Assembly (NCBI RefSeq): GCF_037893015.1
Contig: NC_133661.1
Span: 187,696,809 to 187,760,808, forward strand
Direction: 5' to 3'
Length of the DNA stretch: 64,000 bases
From: Macrotis lagotis
Lineage: Eukaryota; Chordata; Mammalia; Peramelemorphia; Peramelidae
The notes beneath the pieces were generated by a model. The model saw only the letters and a program-made list of their open reading frames with translations. It searched no databases and had not been told where the DNA came from. The position numbers and the translations under genes were made by a program. The stretch's first letter is position 1, and each line of letters starts with the position of its first letter. Positions 11,417 to 22,375 of this stretch are shown here, piece after piece.

Positions 11417-13114
11417 AGACACCCTGTTCTGTTATATGGAAGTGTAATATCTCCAGATCATGACAAAATCTGTCTTACTTGTTCCATTTTTTTTTCTATA
11501 TCATATCCCAAGACTCTGGTTGAGATTTTTAGCTTGACTTTTGATTTTTTTCTCTCTAATAAATGAGTAATGAGCAACAAAAAAGGAAAATGGGAATAAT
11601 AGAAGGACAATCTACTGGAGAAGATGTGGTGGTTCCAGTGATATGGGTAGGGAGTTTGCTCTACAATGAGACAGACCACATCTTCATTCAAAACAGGAAT
11701 GGAAGAAAAGAGAGTGGAAGATGTTTGGGGAAAATACTTATCTATTTTTTTATTAAAGTATAAGAAGATAAAATTATTAATGACTATATATATGTATATA
11801 TATGTATATACATATATATGTATATACTGTTTCCATGTCAGGATATTGAATCCATTATTTCAGTTGATTATCCAAACAATTAAAATTTGGTCCCTGGTCA
11901 AATTTTGCTGTACTGGTACATTTTCAAGAGATCAGAGATTCCTTTTTTTTTCTTTCTGTAAAGCATTCAATTCAATTAATTAGACATTTATGTGCAAATC
12001 ACTGTTTTAGATATTGAAAGAATAAAAAAAAAAGAAAAATTAGTTTTCTAGCTCAAAGAATTTATATTTCACCTTAGTTGCACAGATGTATATACTTGAT
12101 TATTTGAGGAAGAATAGAGCACTAAAAAGGGGGATTAGAAAAGTTTTCTGTAGGATGTATCAAACATATTTGGTGGGCAAACAATAGAGAAATGGTAGAA
12201 TAGAGATATCAAATAATATACAAAAGTTTAATGTTTGGGAAATTCAAATTTAAATCAGGGAAGAACTTATTTTTAAGCATAAGTTCTTTTAAAAAAGAAG
12301 GTAGCAATTAAGCAAAAAAATATAGAAAGATATCTTATATATTATACATCTTCCTACCTAGATGGTAGATTTAAATATAAGTAAAAACTTATAATTCAAT
12401 CAATAGGCATTTATTAAGCACATGCTATATATCAGAATGTTTAATAAACTCAGGAGATAGAAATACAAAAATGAGACAATCTTTACCCTTAAAGAAAGTA
12501 ATAAAATGTGGTGTTTATTTCCATTGTCAAGAGGAGATGACTTTTTTCTGCTAAACAAATAGTATGAAAAATTAAGGAAGCAATATTTTGTTAAAAACAA
12601 TTTTGTTAAACAGTATTTTGTTAATTTTGTTAAAATTTTCCATTTGACCAACTGTCTTTTTAAAGTAATTATTTTCTTTTTGCAATTGCCCACTTGTATT
12701 TTTAAAGGATTTATTTTCCTCAGTCAATTTTTTCTGCTTCCTTTTGCAAGATTGTGAGTTTCTCTTATATTTCTTTTCCCATTTTTTTCTGTTTGATATT
12801 TAAAATTGTCTGGAGACCAATTCATATTCTCCCCTTCAGTTTCATATGTAGTACTTTTCCTGCCAACTCAATTTTGCTAAAACAAAACTCAAGAAAATAA
12901 AATACATATAATAAAAATAACATATTTAGAAAACATTTTGGCTAATTTACTGATGAAAATCTTGGCATCTAAAACATATGAAACAAAAATTTATCAATGT
13001 ACACTATAGTCTTTGACAGAAGAATACAAATAACTCAAAGAAATGGAAACACAAATTCTTGACAAAAAAACTCACTTTGTTTAAAAATGAAAAAAATATG
13101 GAAATTAAAACCAC
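11417..13114. other. Duplicated non-coding block with L2-like remnants
   Basis: Matches copy B in order (11500/30545, 11850/32660, 12400/33150). Two weak pieces at about 11960-12120 and 12394-12530 resemble the L2-type unit that also occurs at 58805 (CAATAGGCATTTATTAAGCA, AGATAGAAATACAAAAATGA). The open frames here are not convincing as genes. Confidence 0.55.
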
Positions 13115-13228
13115 TTTTAAGAGAACAGTGTACACACATCAACAACATTATGAAATGAACAACCTTGATGGAAGCAAATCCTCTCCAACCCAGGGAGCAA
13201 GGACAACTGCATTTGACTGATTATTCAA
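13115..13228 (+). repeat. Short L1 3' UTR fragment, copy A only
   Basis: Contains ACAACCTTGATGGAAGCAAA and CAAGGACAACTGCATTTGAC, which match the reverse complement of the L1 piece at 11280-11390. The matching place in copy B (about 33620-33640) lacks it. Confidence 0.7.
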
Positions 13229-14164
13229 AAATTATTGAAATCAAGAAAATTTAATGCTGGTGAGACTGCAGAAAAATACACTAATTGCAATTATGTGTAA
13301 TCATGGGGTCAGATCCAAGATGGCAGGGAGAAGCCAGTATCTTCCTTAAGCTCTCCAAGATTTTCCTCAGAAACAATTAATCAAGCTTCTATATGGACTC
13401 TGAATTGATAGAATCCACAAAAGATTAAGTGGAGCATTTTCCAGAAAGGTCTGTCTCCTGTGGAGCAGGAGTATGTTCAGGTTAGGGAATTATAAAAAGA
13501 ATATATTCTGGACATAGAAAGGACCAACCAGAGGTTCTTAGTCATTGGAGAGATCTGGAGTGAGGTCCCTGGAGCTCCAGGCTCAGTAGGTCAGTGGCAC
13601 AGCAGACAGCTTGGAAGTTACCAATATAGGCCTCCTGTTCAGTTGGTGTGCAAGTTGTTAGTGTTCCCAAACTGGAAGGTCCAGTATAGTGAGCAAACTG
13701 CTGGCATTCACAATAAAATAGCCCATCCAAGTAAGCAAGCCCCTAGGGTTCTCAAGAAACTCTTTGAGCTGGCTACTCCCTCAACTCAAGAAGTTTAGGA
13801 CAATGCCCAAATAAACTGAGTATAGTAAGAAAAGTCAGAGAAAAGCAAGACTTTAGAAAGTTATCTTGGAGATAAGGATGGGCAAAATACAGTCTCATAA
13901 GAGGTTGGCAGAAAAAATACTACATGTGAAGCTGCAGGGGAGACTATGAATTGGTTTCTAGCTAATTTTAAAAATCAAATAGAAAAATTGGAAAAGAAAT
14001 ACAAGAAAAATTCACAATTTTGCAAAAGGAAGCAGAAAAATTAACTGAAGAAAAGAAATCCTTTAAAAATACAAATGGGAAATTGCAAAAAGAAAATAAT
14101 TCCATCAAAAGGCACTTGGACAAATGGAACAAAATAATAACTTCTTTAAAAATAAAATTGACCA

Positions 14165-14328
14165 GGGACGTCTAGGTGGCATAGTGGATAAAACACCGGC
14201 CTTGGAGTCAGGAATACCTGGGTTCAAATCCAGTCTCAGACACTTAATAATTACCTAGCTGTGTGGCCTTGGGCAAGCCACTTAACCTCATTTGCCTTGC
14301 AAGAACCTAATAAAATAAAGTAAAATAA
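14165..14328 (+). repeat. WSINE-type SINE, inserted after duplication
   Basis: Full SINE with head GTCTAGGTGGCATAGTGGAT, B box GGTTCAAATCC and an A-rich tail. It is flanked by AATAAAATTGACCA on both sides (14151-14164 and 14329-14342). Copy B has the empty site near 34775-34790, so insertion followed the duplication. Confidence 0.95.
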
Positions 14329-14605
14329 AATAAAATTGACCAAATAGAAAAGGGGACACAAAAGCTAAATGAAGGAGATAATTCCTTATAGACTAAGATA
14401 TGTGTATGCTAATGATTCTATGAGATATCGAGAATCAATTAAGTAAAATCAAAAAATAAAATAAAATAGATGAAAGTATAAAAATACCTTATTGGAAAAA
14501 CAACTAACCTGTAAAACAGATTCAGGAGAGATAATTTAGGAATTACTGGACTACAGAAAGTCATGATCAGAAAAAGGTCTGAAGATATTTTAAGAAATCA
14601 TCAAG

Positions 14606-15083
14606 AATGCTGAGTAAGATGAGCAGAACCAGAAGAATGTTATACACCTTAACAACAACAAGGGGTGATAATCAGCCTTGAAGGACATTCTCACTTCAAC
14701 AGTGCAATGATCACAGACAATTTTAGGGGGATCCACGATAAAGAATACCATCTGTATACAGAGAAGGAACTTAGGAATTTAAATGAAGATCAAAGATTAT
14801 TATCTTCAATTTTTGAGAACTTTTCTCATGTACTGCATAATTTTGTTATCTCTAATATTTTCTTTCTTCCTTATGGATATGTTTATTCACTCAACATATT
14901 CAGTTTTGATTTGTGCATAGATCAAATGTAAAGACTATATTAGATTGCCTTCTGTGGGGAGAGAAGGGGGAAGGGAAGAAGGAGGGAAAACTGTAAAATT
15001 CAAAATCTTGCAAAAGTGATTGGTAGATATTATTATTGTATATTATTGGAAAGCATATAAAATATTATATAATTTTTTAAAAC
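14606..15083 (+). repeat. L1 3' UTR insertion, copy A only
   Basis: Starts GAATGCTGAGTAAGATGAGC and runs through ATGTTATACACCTTAACAAC and AATACCATCTGTATACAGAG, all matching the 3' UTR of the large L1 (reverse complement of about 40620-41000). Target-site copies ATCATCAAG at 14597-14605 and ATCATTAAG at 15084-15092. The uninterrupted site is seen in copy B near 35050. The 88-codon open frame at 14665-14931 lies inside it and is not a gene. Confidence 0.9.
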
Positions 15084-15092
15084 ATCATTAAG

Positions 15093-15254
15093 CAGGCAGC
15101 TAAGTGGCACAGTGGATAGAGTACCAGCCCTGGAGTCAGGAGTACCCGAGTTCAAATGTGGCCTCAGACACTTAAAAATTACCTAGCTATGTGGTCTTGG
15201 GCAAGTTATTTAATCCCATCGCCTTGCCTAAAAACCATCAAACAAACAAAAAAA
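15093..15254 (+). repeat. WSINE-type SINE nested at an L1 target-site copy
   Basis: Full SINE (head CAGGCAGCTAAGTGGCACAG, A-rich tail). It sits immediately after the right target-site copy of the L1 tail and is followed by a third copy of the same 9-mer, ATCATCAAG (15255-15263). Confidence 0.92.
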
Positions 15255-15385
15255 ATCATCAAGGAAAACTGCCCTAATATCCTAGAACCAGTGGAGAAAA
15301 TAGTCAATGAAATAATTGACCCATAACTTCCTTCAACGAACAAATTATTCTGGATGTCATTGGTTGACCAATAGGTACCAGGTCA

Positions 15386-15805
15386 AGCCTCACTTGTTCA
15401 TTGTTGGGTTCTGATGATTCAGAGTGAGTGTAAATAGGAATTGTTTCTGTTTTGGTTAGAAACCCTGAGGATCGTCCCCTCCTAGATTTATTTTTTTTAA
15501 ACTGGATAAAATATTCATTTTATTCAATATGTTTTCAAAAAAATGCAAAAAATATTCAAAAATATTAATTGCCCCATTTCTTAATTAGTGAATGGGTGTT
15601 TCCTCATTTAAATTGAGACCTGAAAAAGAGCTTGAACAGGTCCAGGTCTCTAACTGTACTCAGAGTCATCTCCACCTGTTCTGATATATATCCTGCCCCA
15701 GGAACCAGAGAACTCTGGAAGAGAAAGTGAGGCTAGTGACTTTGCCCAGTCTCCCTCACATAAATTTAATTTATTTGCTAGTGAAGGAATGACATTGGGT
15801 ATGGG
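15386..15805 (+). repeat. RTE-type 3' end fragment
   Basis: Contains CACTTGTTCATTGTTGGGTT, GGTTAGAAACCCTGAGGATC and AGAAAGTGAGGCTAGTGACT, blocks typical of the marsupial RTE 3' region. Shared with copy B (35325-35720), and ends about 80 bp before the OR stop codon side in both copies. Confidence 0.72.
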
Positions 15806-15882
15806 TCAAAATGTATGGAAGTAGCTGCATCTAACTAAGGAGTGATTAGTGGCAAGAGAAGAAGGCAGTTTAAAATTCTATT

Positions 15883-16863
15883 TCACTTATTTGGAAGAAT
15901 TCTCATGCTCATCTGTACTTTTCTTAGGGCAGTCTTCATCTCTTTGTTTCTAAGGCTGTAGATCAGGGGATTCACAAGAGGGGTAAACATTGAATAAAAC
16001 AAGGTGATAATCTTTTGTGTTGTAGTTATATGTCCTGATGTTGGGGTCATATACATATATAAGACAGTTCCAAAAAACAGAGAGACCACAGTCAGATGTG
16101 ATCCACAAGTGGAGAAAGCCTTCTTCCTGCCAGCTGCTGAAGGGATTCGTAATACAGCTCTAAACACCAGAGTATAGGACCCAAGGATGAAAGGGAATGT
16201 GAGGAAGATGGCAAGAGAGGGTATGATAGAAAAAGAAAGCTCAATTCCTAGGTCATGGATGCATGCCAAAGCTAACAGGGGGCCTGAATCACAGATAAAG
16301 TGATTAATGACATTTGGACCACAGAAGGGCAATTGAGACATAAAATAGATAGGGACGGGAAAGCAGAGAAAGCCAGTCAGCCAGCAGAAGAGCACTAGCT
16401 TGATACAGAAATTTCCAGTCATGATTGTGGGGTAATGCAGAGGTTGACAAATAGCCAGGTACCTATCAAAAGCCATGAGAGATAGGAAGAATGACTCAGT
16501 GATACCTGTGGAAAAGAAAAAGTAGAACTGGAGGAAGCAGGCAGTGAAGGAGATGGTCTTGGTCTCAGAGAGGAAATTGGCCAACATGTTAGGAACTGTG
16601 GTGGTAACATAACAGATCTCCAAGAAGGAAAAGTGGGCTAGTAGAATGTACATGGGTGTGTGGAGGTGCTGATCCAGCCTTACTGCCCAGATGATGGATC
16701 CATTCCCCATCAGGGTCAAGACATAGGTCAGAGTGAACACCCCAAATAGCAGGATCTGCATTTCTCTGGGGCAGGGAAAGCTCAGAAGGATGAATTCAGT
16801 CACTCCGTTTCCTCCTGACATGTTCAAGGCTACTGGACCTGAGGAGAGGACAAAAATGAGCAT
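15883..16863 (-). CDS. OR11G2-like: Odorant receptor, family 11, copy A, intact
   Basis: Full-length 326-residue seven-transmembrane odorant receptor. Features: N-glycosylation site at Asn14 (NMS), GN at 53-54, HTPMY at 68-72, Cys109, MAFDRYLAIC at 130-139, loop cysteines 181, 191 and 201, KAFSTCGSH at 248-256 and NPLIYS at 298-303. I chose the upstream ATG (16863): the internal Met15 is Ile in the copy B gene, and the third relative also starts upstream. It differs from the copy B protein at 11 positions (3, 8, 10, 15, 20, 124, 170, 187, 193, 261, 269). This copy carries the unusual states Asn187 and Ser193 in the second extracellular loop (family IIDHF.CDPGP) and Tyr269 in TM6, so its ligand range may have shifted. 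The coding exon is far more like copy B than the flanks are. No stop or frameshift seen. Confidence 0.96.
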   Translation of the reverse strand: MLIFVLSSGPVALNMSGGNGVTEFILLSFPCPREMQILLFGVFTLTYVLTLMGNGSIIWAVRLDQHLHTPMYILLAHFSFLEICYVTTTVPNMLANFLSETKTISFTACFLQFYFFFSTGITESFFLSLMAFDRYLAICQPLHYPTIMTGNFCIKLVLFCWLTGFLCFPVPIYFMSQLPFCGPNVINHFICDSGPLLALACIHDLGIELSFSIIPSLAIFLTFPFILGSYTLVFRAVLRIPSAAGRKKAFSTCGSHLTVVSLFFGTVLYMYMTPTSGHITTTQKIITLFYSMFTPLVNPLIYSLRNKEMKTALRKVQMSMRILPNK

Positions 16864-17999
16864 GAAAGATTGCCTTATTTTTTATTTCTCATTCTTCTAC
16901 AAAGTATGGAATCTCTAATGCTACTCCTTATTCTAAAACTCTGCTTCTCTGTTTTGTGTAGACCGACTTAGACCTGTTTTCAATTCAACTTCTCCTGATT
17001 CTAAATTTTTAATGGCCTGAACTGAAATACCGAGATTTCTGCAATCTGACTCCAGGGTACGCCTTATCATAATAATCAATAGCAAGTATTTATTAGGTGT
17101 TTCTTCTGTGTCAAACATTGTGTTGAGTAATGATATACCAAAAAAAAAAGGTTAAAATAATTTCTGACATCAAGGATCACATATTCTGTTGGGGAAGACA
17201 TTTCAGTCAAATTAAATAACTCCTTATTTTAAGATAATTACTGTATTGTATCATTTATGTGCCTTTGCTTACATCTTTCCCTATTTAATAGGAACAATAT
17301 AATAACCTCTACCTTCCATTTCAACATCCTAGTTTACATTTCATTCTTTTCATGGTCTTCCTTCTATCACACTATAAGGAAATCATTCAATTTTTCTAAA
17401 TCTTACTTGTAACATAAGTATAAGATGCCTATAGTTTATGGCTCACTGGTTTGTTTGTTGTGAGGATCAAATTAGATTTTATGTTTTTGTTTATATGTGT
17501 ATACATATAATTTTTCAAACATTTAAGTGCTTTAAATTGTGATTTTACTTTTAATCAGCTAGGAAAGTAGAAATCATTTACTCTCTCAGTTTTAATTCTC
17601 TCCTCATTAAATCTGATAATTCATCCTCTCCTGTATGTGTTAGCTTCCCACTAGAATATGAATGAGTGCACTTTTCTATTCATAACTCCAGCACTTAGTA
17701 CAGTGTTTTGCTTATAGCAATCACTTAATAAATGGTTCATTCATTTATTCATTCATTCATTCAATTCATTTCATAAGATTCCTGAGTGAATCAGATAAGG
17801 AAACATATTCACATGGGTATACCATAACTTTCAGAATGAATATCAACTACATATATTCTTTTTGAAAATAAAGTTTAAAAAGTAATTATTGAAAATGTAA
17901 TATATACAACCTGCTCAAGGCTTTGAAAGGGGATATGTGACAGATTAAGACATAATCTCTACTCACATTCTTGTTATCAGTCAGTTTCATCTGTCTATC
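16864..17999. other. OR 5' flank, with L2-type 3' end at 17640-17745
   Basis: The first 115 bp upstream of the OR ATG remain about 97% identical to copy B, then similarity drops to roughly 85%. At 17640-17745 an L2/MIR3-type end is visible (CCAGCACTTAGTACAGTGTT, CACTTAATAAATGGTTCATT) followed by an ATTC run. By position this region should hold promoter and 5' UTR exon(s), but I cannot define them. Confidence 0.55.
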
Positions 18000-18136
18000 A
18001 TCTATCTATCTACCTATTTTCTTTGTAAGACAATAAGGTTAAGTGACTTGCCCAAGGTAACACAACTAGGTAATTATTAAGTGTCTTCCTGACTCCAGGA
18101 CTGGTGCTATCCAATGTGTCATCTAGATACCCCTAA
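18000..18136 (-). repeat. WSINE-type SINE, copy A only
   Basis: Reverse SINE: TAAGACAATAAGGTTAAGTG, AACACAACTAGGTAATTATT, then a shortened head ending ATCTAGATACCCC. Copy B has the empty site at about 37840-37856 (CTCACAACCTTG then CAGTATCATTTATG), so insertion followed the duplication. Exact ends are uncertain because of (TCTA)n next to it. Confidence 0.85.
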
Positions 18137-18274
18137 CGGTATCATTTATGTTAAGGCAAAAACCTGAAAACAGATAAACAACAGTAGTAGTGTAAGCATC
18201 CCTAACTTAGCAACAGCTAATAGGCCACATATTTTCTTAGACTTTTAGGTTTTTTAAGTATATACAATACTGGA

Positions 18275-18480
18275 TATAGAATCAGGAACACCCAAGTTCA
18301 AACAATGACTTAGATAATCAATCATCAAATAACCCTTCTCAGCTACAGTTTCCTCATTTGTAAAATGGAAGTAATAATAGACTCACTTTACAGAGTTGTT
18401 ATTAAGATCAAATGTGTTTTTGTGGAGAACACTAAGCAAACTTACAAATTCTATATGAAAGCAATGCTGATGATGAAGGT
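18275..18480 (+). repeat. CORE-SINE / MIR-type, shared by both copies
   Basis: CACCCAAGTTCAAACAATGA head region and CAGTTTCCTCATTTGTAAAA tail region. The orthologous copy is at about 37985-38190, hence older than the duplication. Confidence 0.72.
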
Positions 18481-18724
18481 TTCTTAGAACTTAACTTGCA
18501 TTTCCATTTAGAAACTTTTGGAAATGTGAACCTTCTGTCATCTCAGTTCATAAAGCCTATGATACTCACGATTATCCTAAAGGTATATAACATGATACTT
18601 AGGATAATTCAGTAAAAAATCATAAATGTCTTTGTTAGTTAATGTACTTGTAATTTCAAGTAGTGATGATAAAAATCTTTAGTGATGCTAAAGTTTTTGT
18701 GTTTTACATATTTTCTTTAGACAC

Positions 18725-18885
18725 AATCCTTATACATAGTCTGGCAGATGTCATTCATTCCATTTTGCCTATGAGAAATTGAGACTCAGAGTGGTAAGGT
18801 AACTTGGTCAAGGTCTTATAATTAGGAAACTATCAGATTTGAGATTTCATCTCACCTCTTCTGACTGTAAGTCCAGTGTTCTTTT
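18725..18885 (-). repeat. CORE-SINE / MIR-type, shared by both copies
   Basis: Reversed core GAGAAATTGAGACTCAGAGT and AACTTGGTCAAGGTCTTATA, followed by a GACTGTAAGTCCAGTGTTCT end. Counterpart at about 38430-38570. Confidence 0.7.
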
Positions 18886-20822
18886 TTCTATACCACATGG
18901 AAGTGTAACAATTTTCTCATATTACATCAAATTATTACCCCAAAGGAGCGATCCCAGTGTACCCAGTGGTATCCAGGAAATTTCACACCCTAGTATATGG
19001 TTCAGGATAACCTTGGTAAGGGAAGATTTTAAAGGGCTCAAAATTTACCACTGCCTGGGCTTTCTTTTTAGTCTCTGGTCACTGTTGACCCTGTTAAGTA
19101 GAATAGGTAAGGTGGAAAAAATTTTAACTCAGAATTCTGAATAAATGGAACCCAGGACACCATAGGGGTTAGAACAAGCATGAGATATAAAATACAGCAA
19201 AGAAAAAATGAAATCATATTTGGGAAAACATTGATGAAATGTGTTCCTATCAGAGATTAATTTACAAAAACAGTTTTCAGTGTTTCTTACCAAGTGCTGA
19301 TCTTTGAAGATCTGGATGGTCTCCTCTGATGGACTGGTTTGCACATTGTTCTACTATGGAGTCTGGTGATCCAAGTAAGTGACAGAACTTCATTGCTTTA
19401 GAACCCCAGATCTTATTACTTTTTCTTATAGATACTTTCCAAAATTGTGTTTTCAATAAAGGAAAAATAATTTTTCTATCTGAGGAAGTCTTTAAGATGT
19501 TTAAGGTGAAACAAGTTCTATTGAATCAAAGCATTTCACAATACCCATTTTTTCTAATTCCTATTATCTCTTTTCTTGTCTTTATAACAAAGATGAAGCT
19601 TTTTTGATTCACCAAAGTTTAAAACATTTCGTATCATTTTTTCCCCACAACATAGTGGGAAGACAGAGATAAAAGTAAGCAACAAGCCTTAAAAGACCCA
19701 TTTATGGCTTCTGTGTTTTATATCTCTCTTTTCTCAGATCCAGGTAGGAAAGATAACTCTGCACATGTCTTGGGGTGTGCATTGAGTCACAAATAGGACC
19801 TGAGAGCATGTGTCTTAGGCAACTTGCAGTTAGGGAGGGCAATGGTGATTGTCTCAAGGATCTCTGAATTCTTGTGCCATAAGATGAAGACTTCTTATGG
19901 ATATAGATAAGGTAGAATAGTCTTGGGAAAGGCTGAAATTCTCTCACAAAGTCTAAAAAATTTAACTATATTAATTATGTTTAAACATTTTCTCTTGGGA
20001 ACTTATTAACTTTGGGGAGCCAAATATCCTGATTTCCTTGCAATTCTCAGAGCAAAATATGTGTAGACTTAGTTGACAATGCATTTTAGTGTTCTTACAA
20101 TATGTAAGTGGTTTGCCTTTATAAGCTGAGGAGAAGCCTCAATCTTTTCTTTTGCTTCTTTTCTCTTGGTCACATGCCATCTTTTTATCTGCACTCTAGA
20201 CCTGTAGGTTTGGATCTTCCATTGTGTCTCCTGATAATGTTCTGGAAAGTGAGAATCAATGTGAGAATCAATGATTTCTTTTTATTATTTTAAAATTTTA
20301 ATCTTAAATATGAAATAAGAAAAGAATAACAATGGAATATACACAACAAATTGTAGGATTCAATATAAAATAATAAATCTCCTTTTCAAGAAAGCCTGTA
20401 TAATAGAATACTACTTAAAGTTTTCAAAACTGTCCAATTTTTCTTTGCTTCCTTGTAGTTTTTATTTTATTGTCTGCTATGCACTTCTTACTTTATGTTT
20501 TTTTCTGTTCCCCCTGTGCCAAAGAAGACTACAATTAAGAGTTGGTATATATGTTTTTATAAATTTATATACATACATATATCCATATACACATATTAAC
20601 CACATGTGTAGAAATTTCTAATTATACACATATATGCAAATATATACTAAGTCACAGATGTAAGGTTATGCCATGTTTGTGTCTGTTATCTGTTTCTCTG
20701 AAAGTGGACAGCATCCTTCTTCAAAGTTCATCTTTCCATGCTTTCTTAAATCAAGCAACTCATATTTCTTTTTATTTTCTTTTTCCTTTTTTAATATACA
20801 AGTCAAATTAGGAGATCTCATA
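18886..20822. other. Duplicated non-coding block, no gene seen
   Basis: Collinear with 38571-40490. No repeat family or gene recognised. Open frames of up to 101 codons here are not shared intact with copy B, which argues against coding. Confidence 0.6.
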
Positions 20823-20959
20823 TTTTTTTTTTGGCATGGCAGTGGGGTTAAGTGACTTGCTCAAGGTCACATAAGTAAATGTGTCTGAGGTCACATTTGA
20901 ATTCAGGGCCTCCTGACTTTTGTGCCGGGGCTCTATCCACTTTGCTACCTATCTGCCCC
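20823..20959 (-). repeat. WSINE-type SINE, copy A only
   Basis: Reverse SINE (GGCATGGCAGTGGGGTTAAG through CTACCTATCTGCCCC). Missing from copy B, where the sequence runs straight through CTCATCATTTCATA near 40480. A short CTCAT-type duplication is visible at both sides. Confidence 0.9.
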
Positions 20960-21020
20960 AGCTCATCATTTCATATAACCCATCAATATTCCAACTCAAT
21001 CACATTCTGAGAAATTGTTC

Positions 21021-21455
21021 CTTAACTCCTCCTCCAAACTGTCTTCATTCCTTGTATTCTTATCTGTGTATGTCAAATTTATTCAACTATTATTTGAAAT
21101 ATTCAAAATTTTCCATTTTATACTAACAACAGTTTTGTCACTTTATAATATGGTTTAATGTTTGATGCTGCTGAGTCTGTTTCCTTTACATCTTTCTTTT
21201 CCTGATCTTTTTGTGGTTCCTGACTCTTTGTTCTAACAAAAGATTTTTACATTATTTTTTCTTGCTTAGTAAATAATTTTTTTAATAATTTGATTGAGAA
21301 GGCATTATATAACTACCCATGAACAGTACCCATGAACAGAAAATACTACATTAATTATTTAGACCTTATTTTATTTGAATATTAAGTGTTTTATGCTTAT
21401 ATTCATATAGATCCTGTATTATACTCCCTAGTTATGGTTATACTTCTTAGCTTTT
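21021..21455. other. Spacer between duplication copies, nothing recognised
   Basis: AT-rich, no counterpart found in copy B. A short internal doubling of ACCCATGAACAG occurs at about 21317-21340. Confidence 0.45.
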
Positions 21456-21608
21456 TTTTATATAGGTTTTTTTTCAACTCAATGGGGTTAAGTGGCTTAC
21501 CCAAGGCCACACAGCTCGGTAATTCTTAAGTGTCTGAGGCCGGATTTGAACTCAGGTACTCCTGACTCCAGGGCCGGTGCTCCATCCACTGAGTCACCTA
21601 GCTGCCCC
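21456..21608 (-). repeat. WSINE-type SINE
   Basis: Near-consensus reverse SINE (GGGGTTAAGTGGCTTACCCA through GTCACCTAGCTGCCCC). Flanks TTAGCTTTTTT and TTGCTTTTTT look like a target-site duplication. Confidence 0.93.
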
Positions 21609-22375
21609 TTGCTTTTTTAAATGGTCTAAAACAGTATTGAATAGCATGTTTGATATATAACGTAGTTTCCCTATTTTTCTCTTTTCATTAAGTCCATTTT
21701 AGTTTTATCTTTGCCTGGAAACATGCTTTTTACATAATAGATTCTACTCTTGATATTTTAAAATACGATTCTGTGTATCTCTTATTTTTATAGCATTTTT
21801 TTTTTTTAGTTTTTTTTTGCAAGGCAATGGGGTTAAGTGGCTTGCCCAAGGCCACACAGCTAGGTAATTATTAAGTGTCTGAGACTGGATTTGAATTCAA
21901 ATGCTCTTGACTCCAGGGCCACTGTGCCTAGCTGCCCCTATAGCATTTCTTGAAAACAGCACATTGTTAAATTCAAATTTTAATCTGCTATCAATTTCCT
22001 AGGTAAATTCAGCCCTTCCACATTTTATACTATAATTGATTTTTATATGTTTTCTTCCTTTTTATTTTTTTCAAGTTTTAATTTCTTCCTCTGAAAGCTG
22101 CCTATTCATATCTGTTGACTGTTATTTGGGAAATGTATTCTTCAAAATTTGGCTTGATTGTCTATATATATTTTAGAAATGAGACCTCTATTAGAAAAAG
22201 TGGATGTAAAATTATTTCCCAGCTTTTGGTTTTCCTTCTTGGTCACATTGGTTTTGTTTGCACAAAACCTTTTCAATTTAGTGTAATCAAAATAATCTAT
22301 TTTGCATGTCATAATGTTCTCTCTCTCTTGTTTGGTCATAGTTTCTTGTCTTCTCCATGGATCTGATAGGTAGAC
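21609..22375 (-). repeat. L1 ORF2 fragment, minus strand, split by a SINE
   Basis: About 22080-22375 reads as reversed L1 ORF2 (GAAATGAGACCTCTATTAGA, TTTCCCAGCTTTTGGTTTTC, CATGGATCTGATAGGTAGAC), comparable with the big L1 around 41590-41800. The part before the SINE (21610-21790) is less certain. Confidence 0.65.
21799..21938 (-). repeat. WSINE-type SINE with 10-bp target-site duplication
   Basis: Reverse SINE with a shortened head. TATAGCATTT is present on both sides (21789-21798 and 21939-21948). Confidence 0.94.

Larger units (their letters stand above)
13304..15385 (+). repeat. L1 5' UTR plus ORF1 remnant (copy A)
   Basis: Begins GGGGTCAGATCCAAGATGGC, a typical L1 start. A GC-richer 5' UTR follows to about 13930, then an ORF1 coiled-coil-like part rich in Lys/Glu/Asn codons (about 13960-14480) and the start of the RRM-like domain (about 14510-14600, continued at 15264). 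ORF2 is missing. Three younger insertions interrupt it: a SINE at 14165, an L1 tail at 14606 and a SINE at 15093. Copy B holds the same remnant at 33719-35324, so the L1 piece predates the duplication. It is decayed, with no long open frame. Confidence 0.8.
6014..21020 (+). repeat. Segmental duplication, copy A (about 15 kb)
   Basis: Collinear with copy B (23808-40531). Matching anchor points: 6165/23972, 7940/26360, 9600/29585, 10100/30190, 11500/30545, 12400/33140, 13304/33719, 15883/35792, 18600/38300, 19300/38980 and 20720/40440. Most non-coding blocks look 80-88% identical by eye. Copy A lacks the counterpart of about 26830-28220 and of about 30810-32625. It has its own insertions at 13115, 14165, 14606, 15093, 18000 and 20823. 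One OR gene is carried (15883-16863). Confidence 0.93.

Noticed and set aside
16419-16610. 63-codon frame overlapping the OR gene, also present in copy B
   Set aside because: An out-of-frame shadow of the OR coding exon; it is kept in both copies only because the exon is nearly identical.
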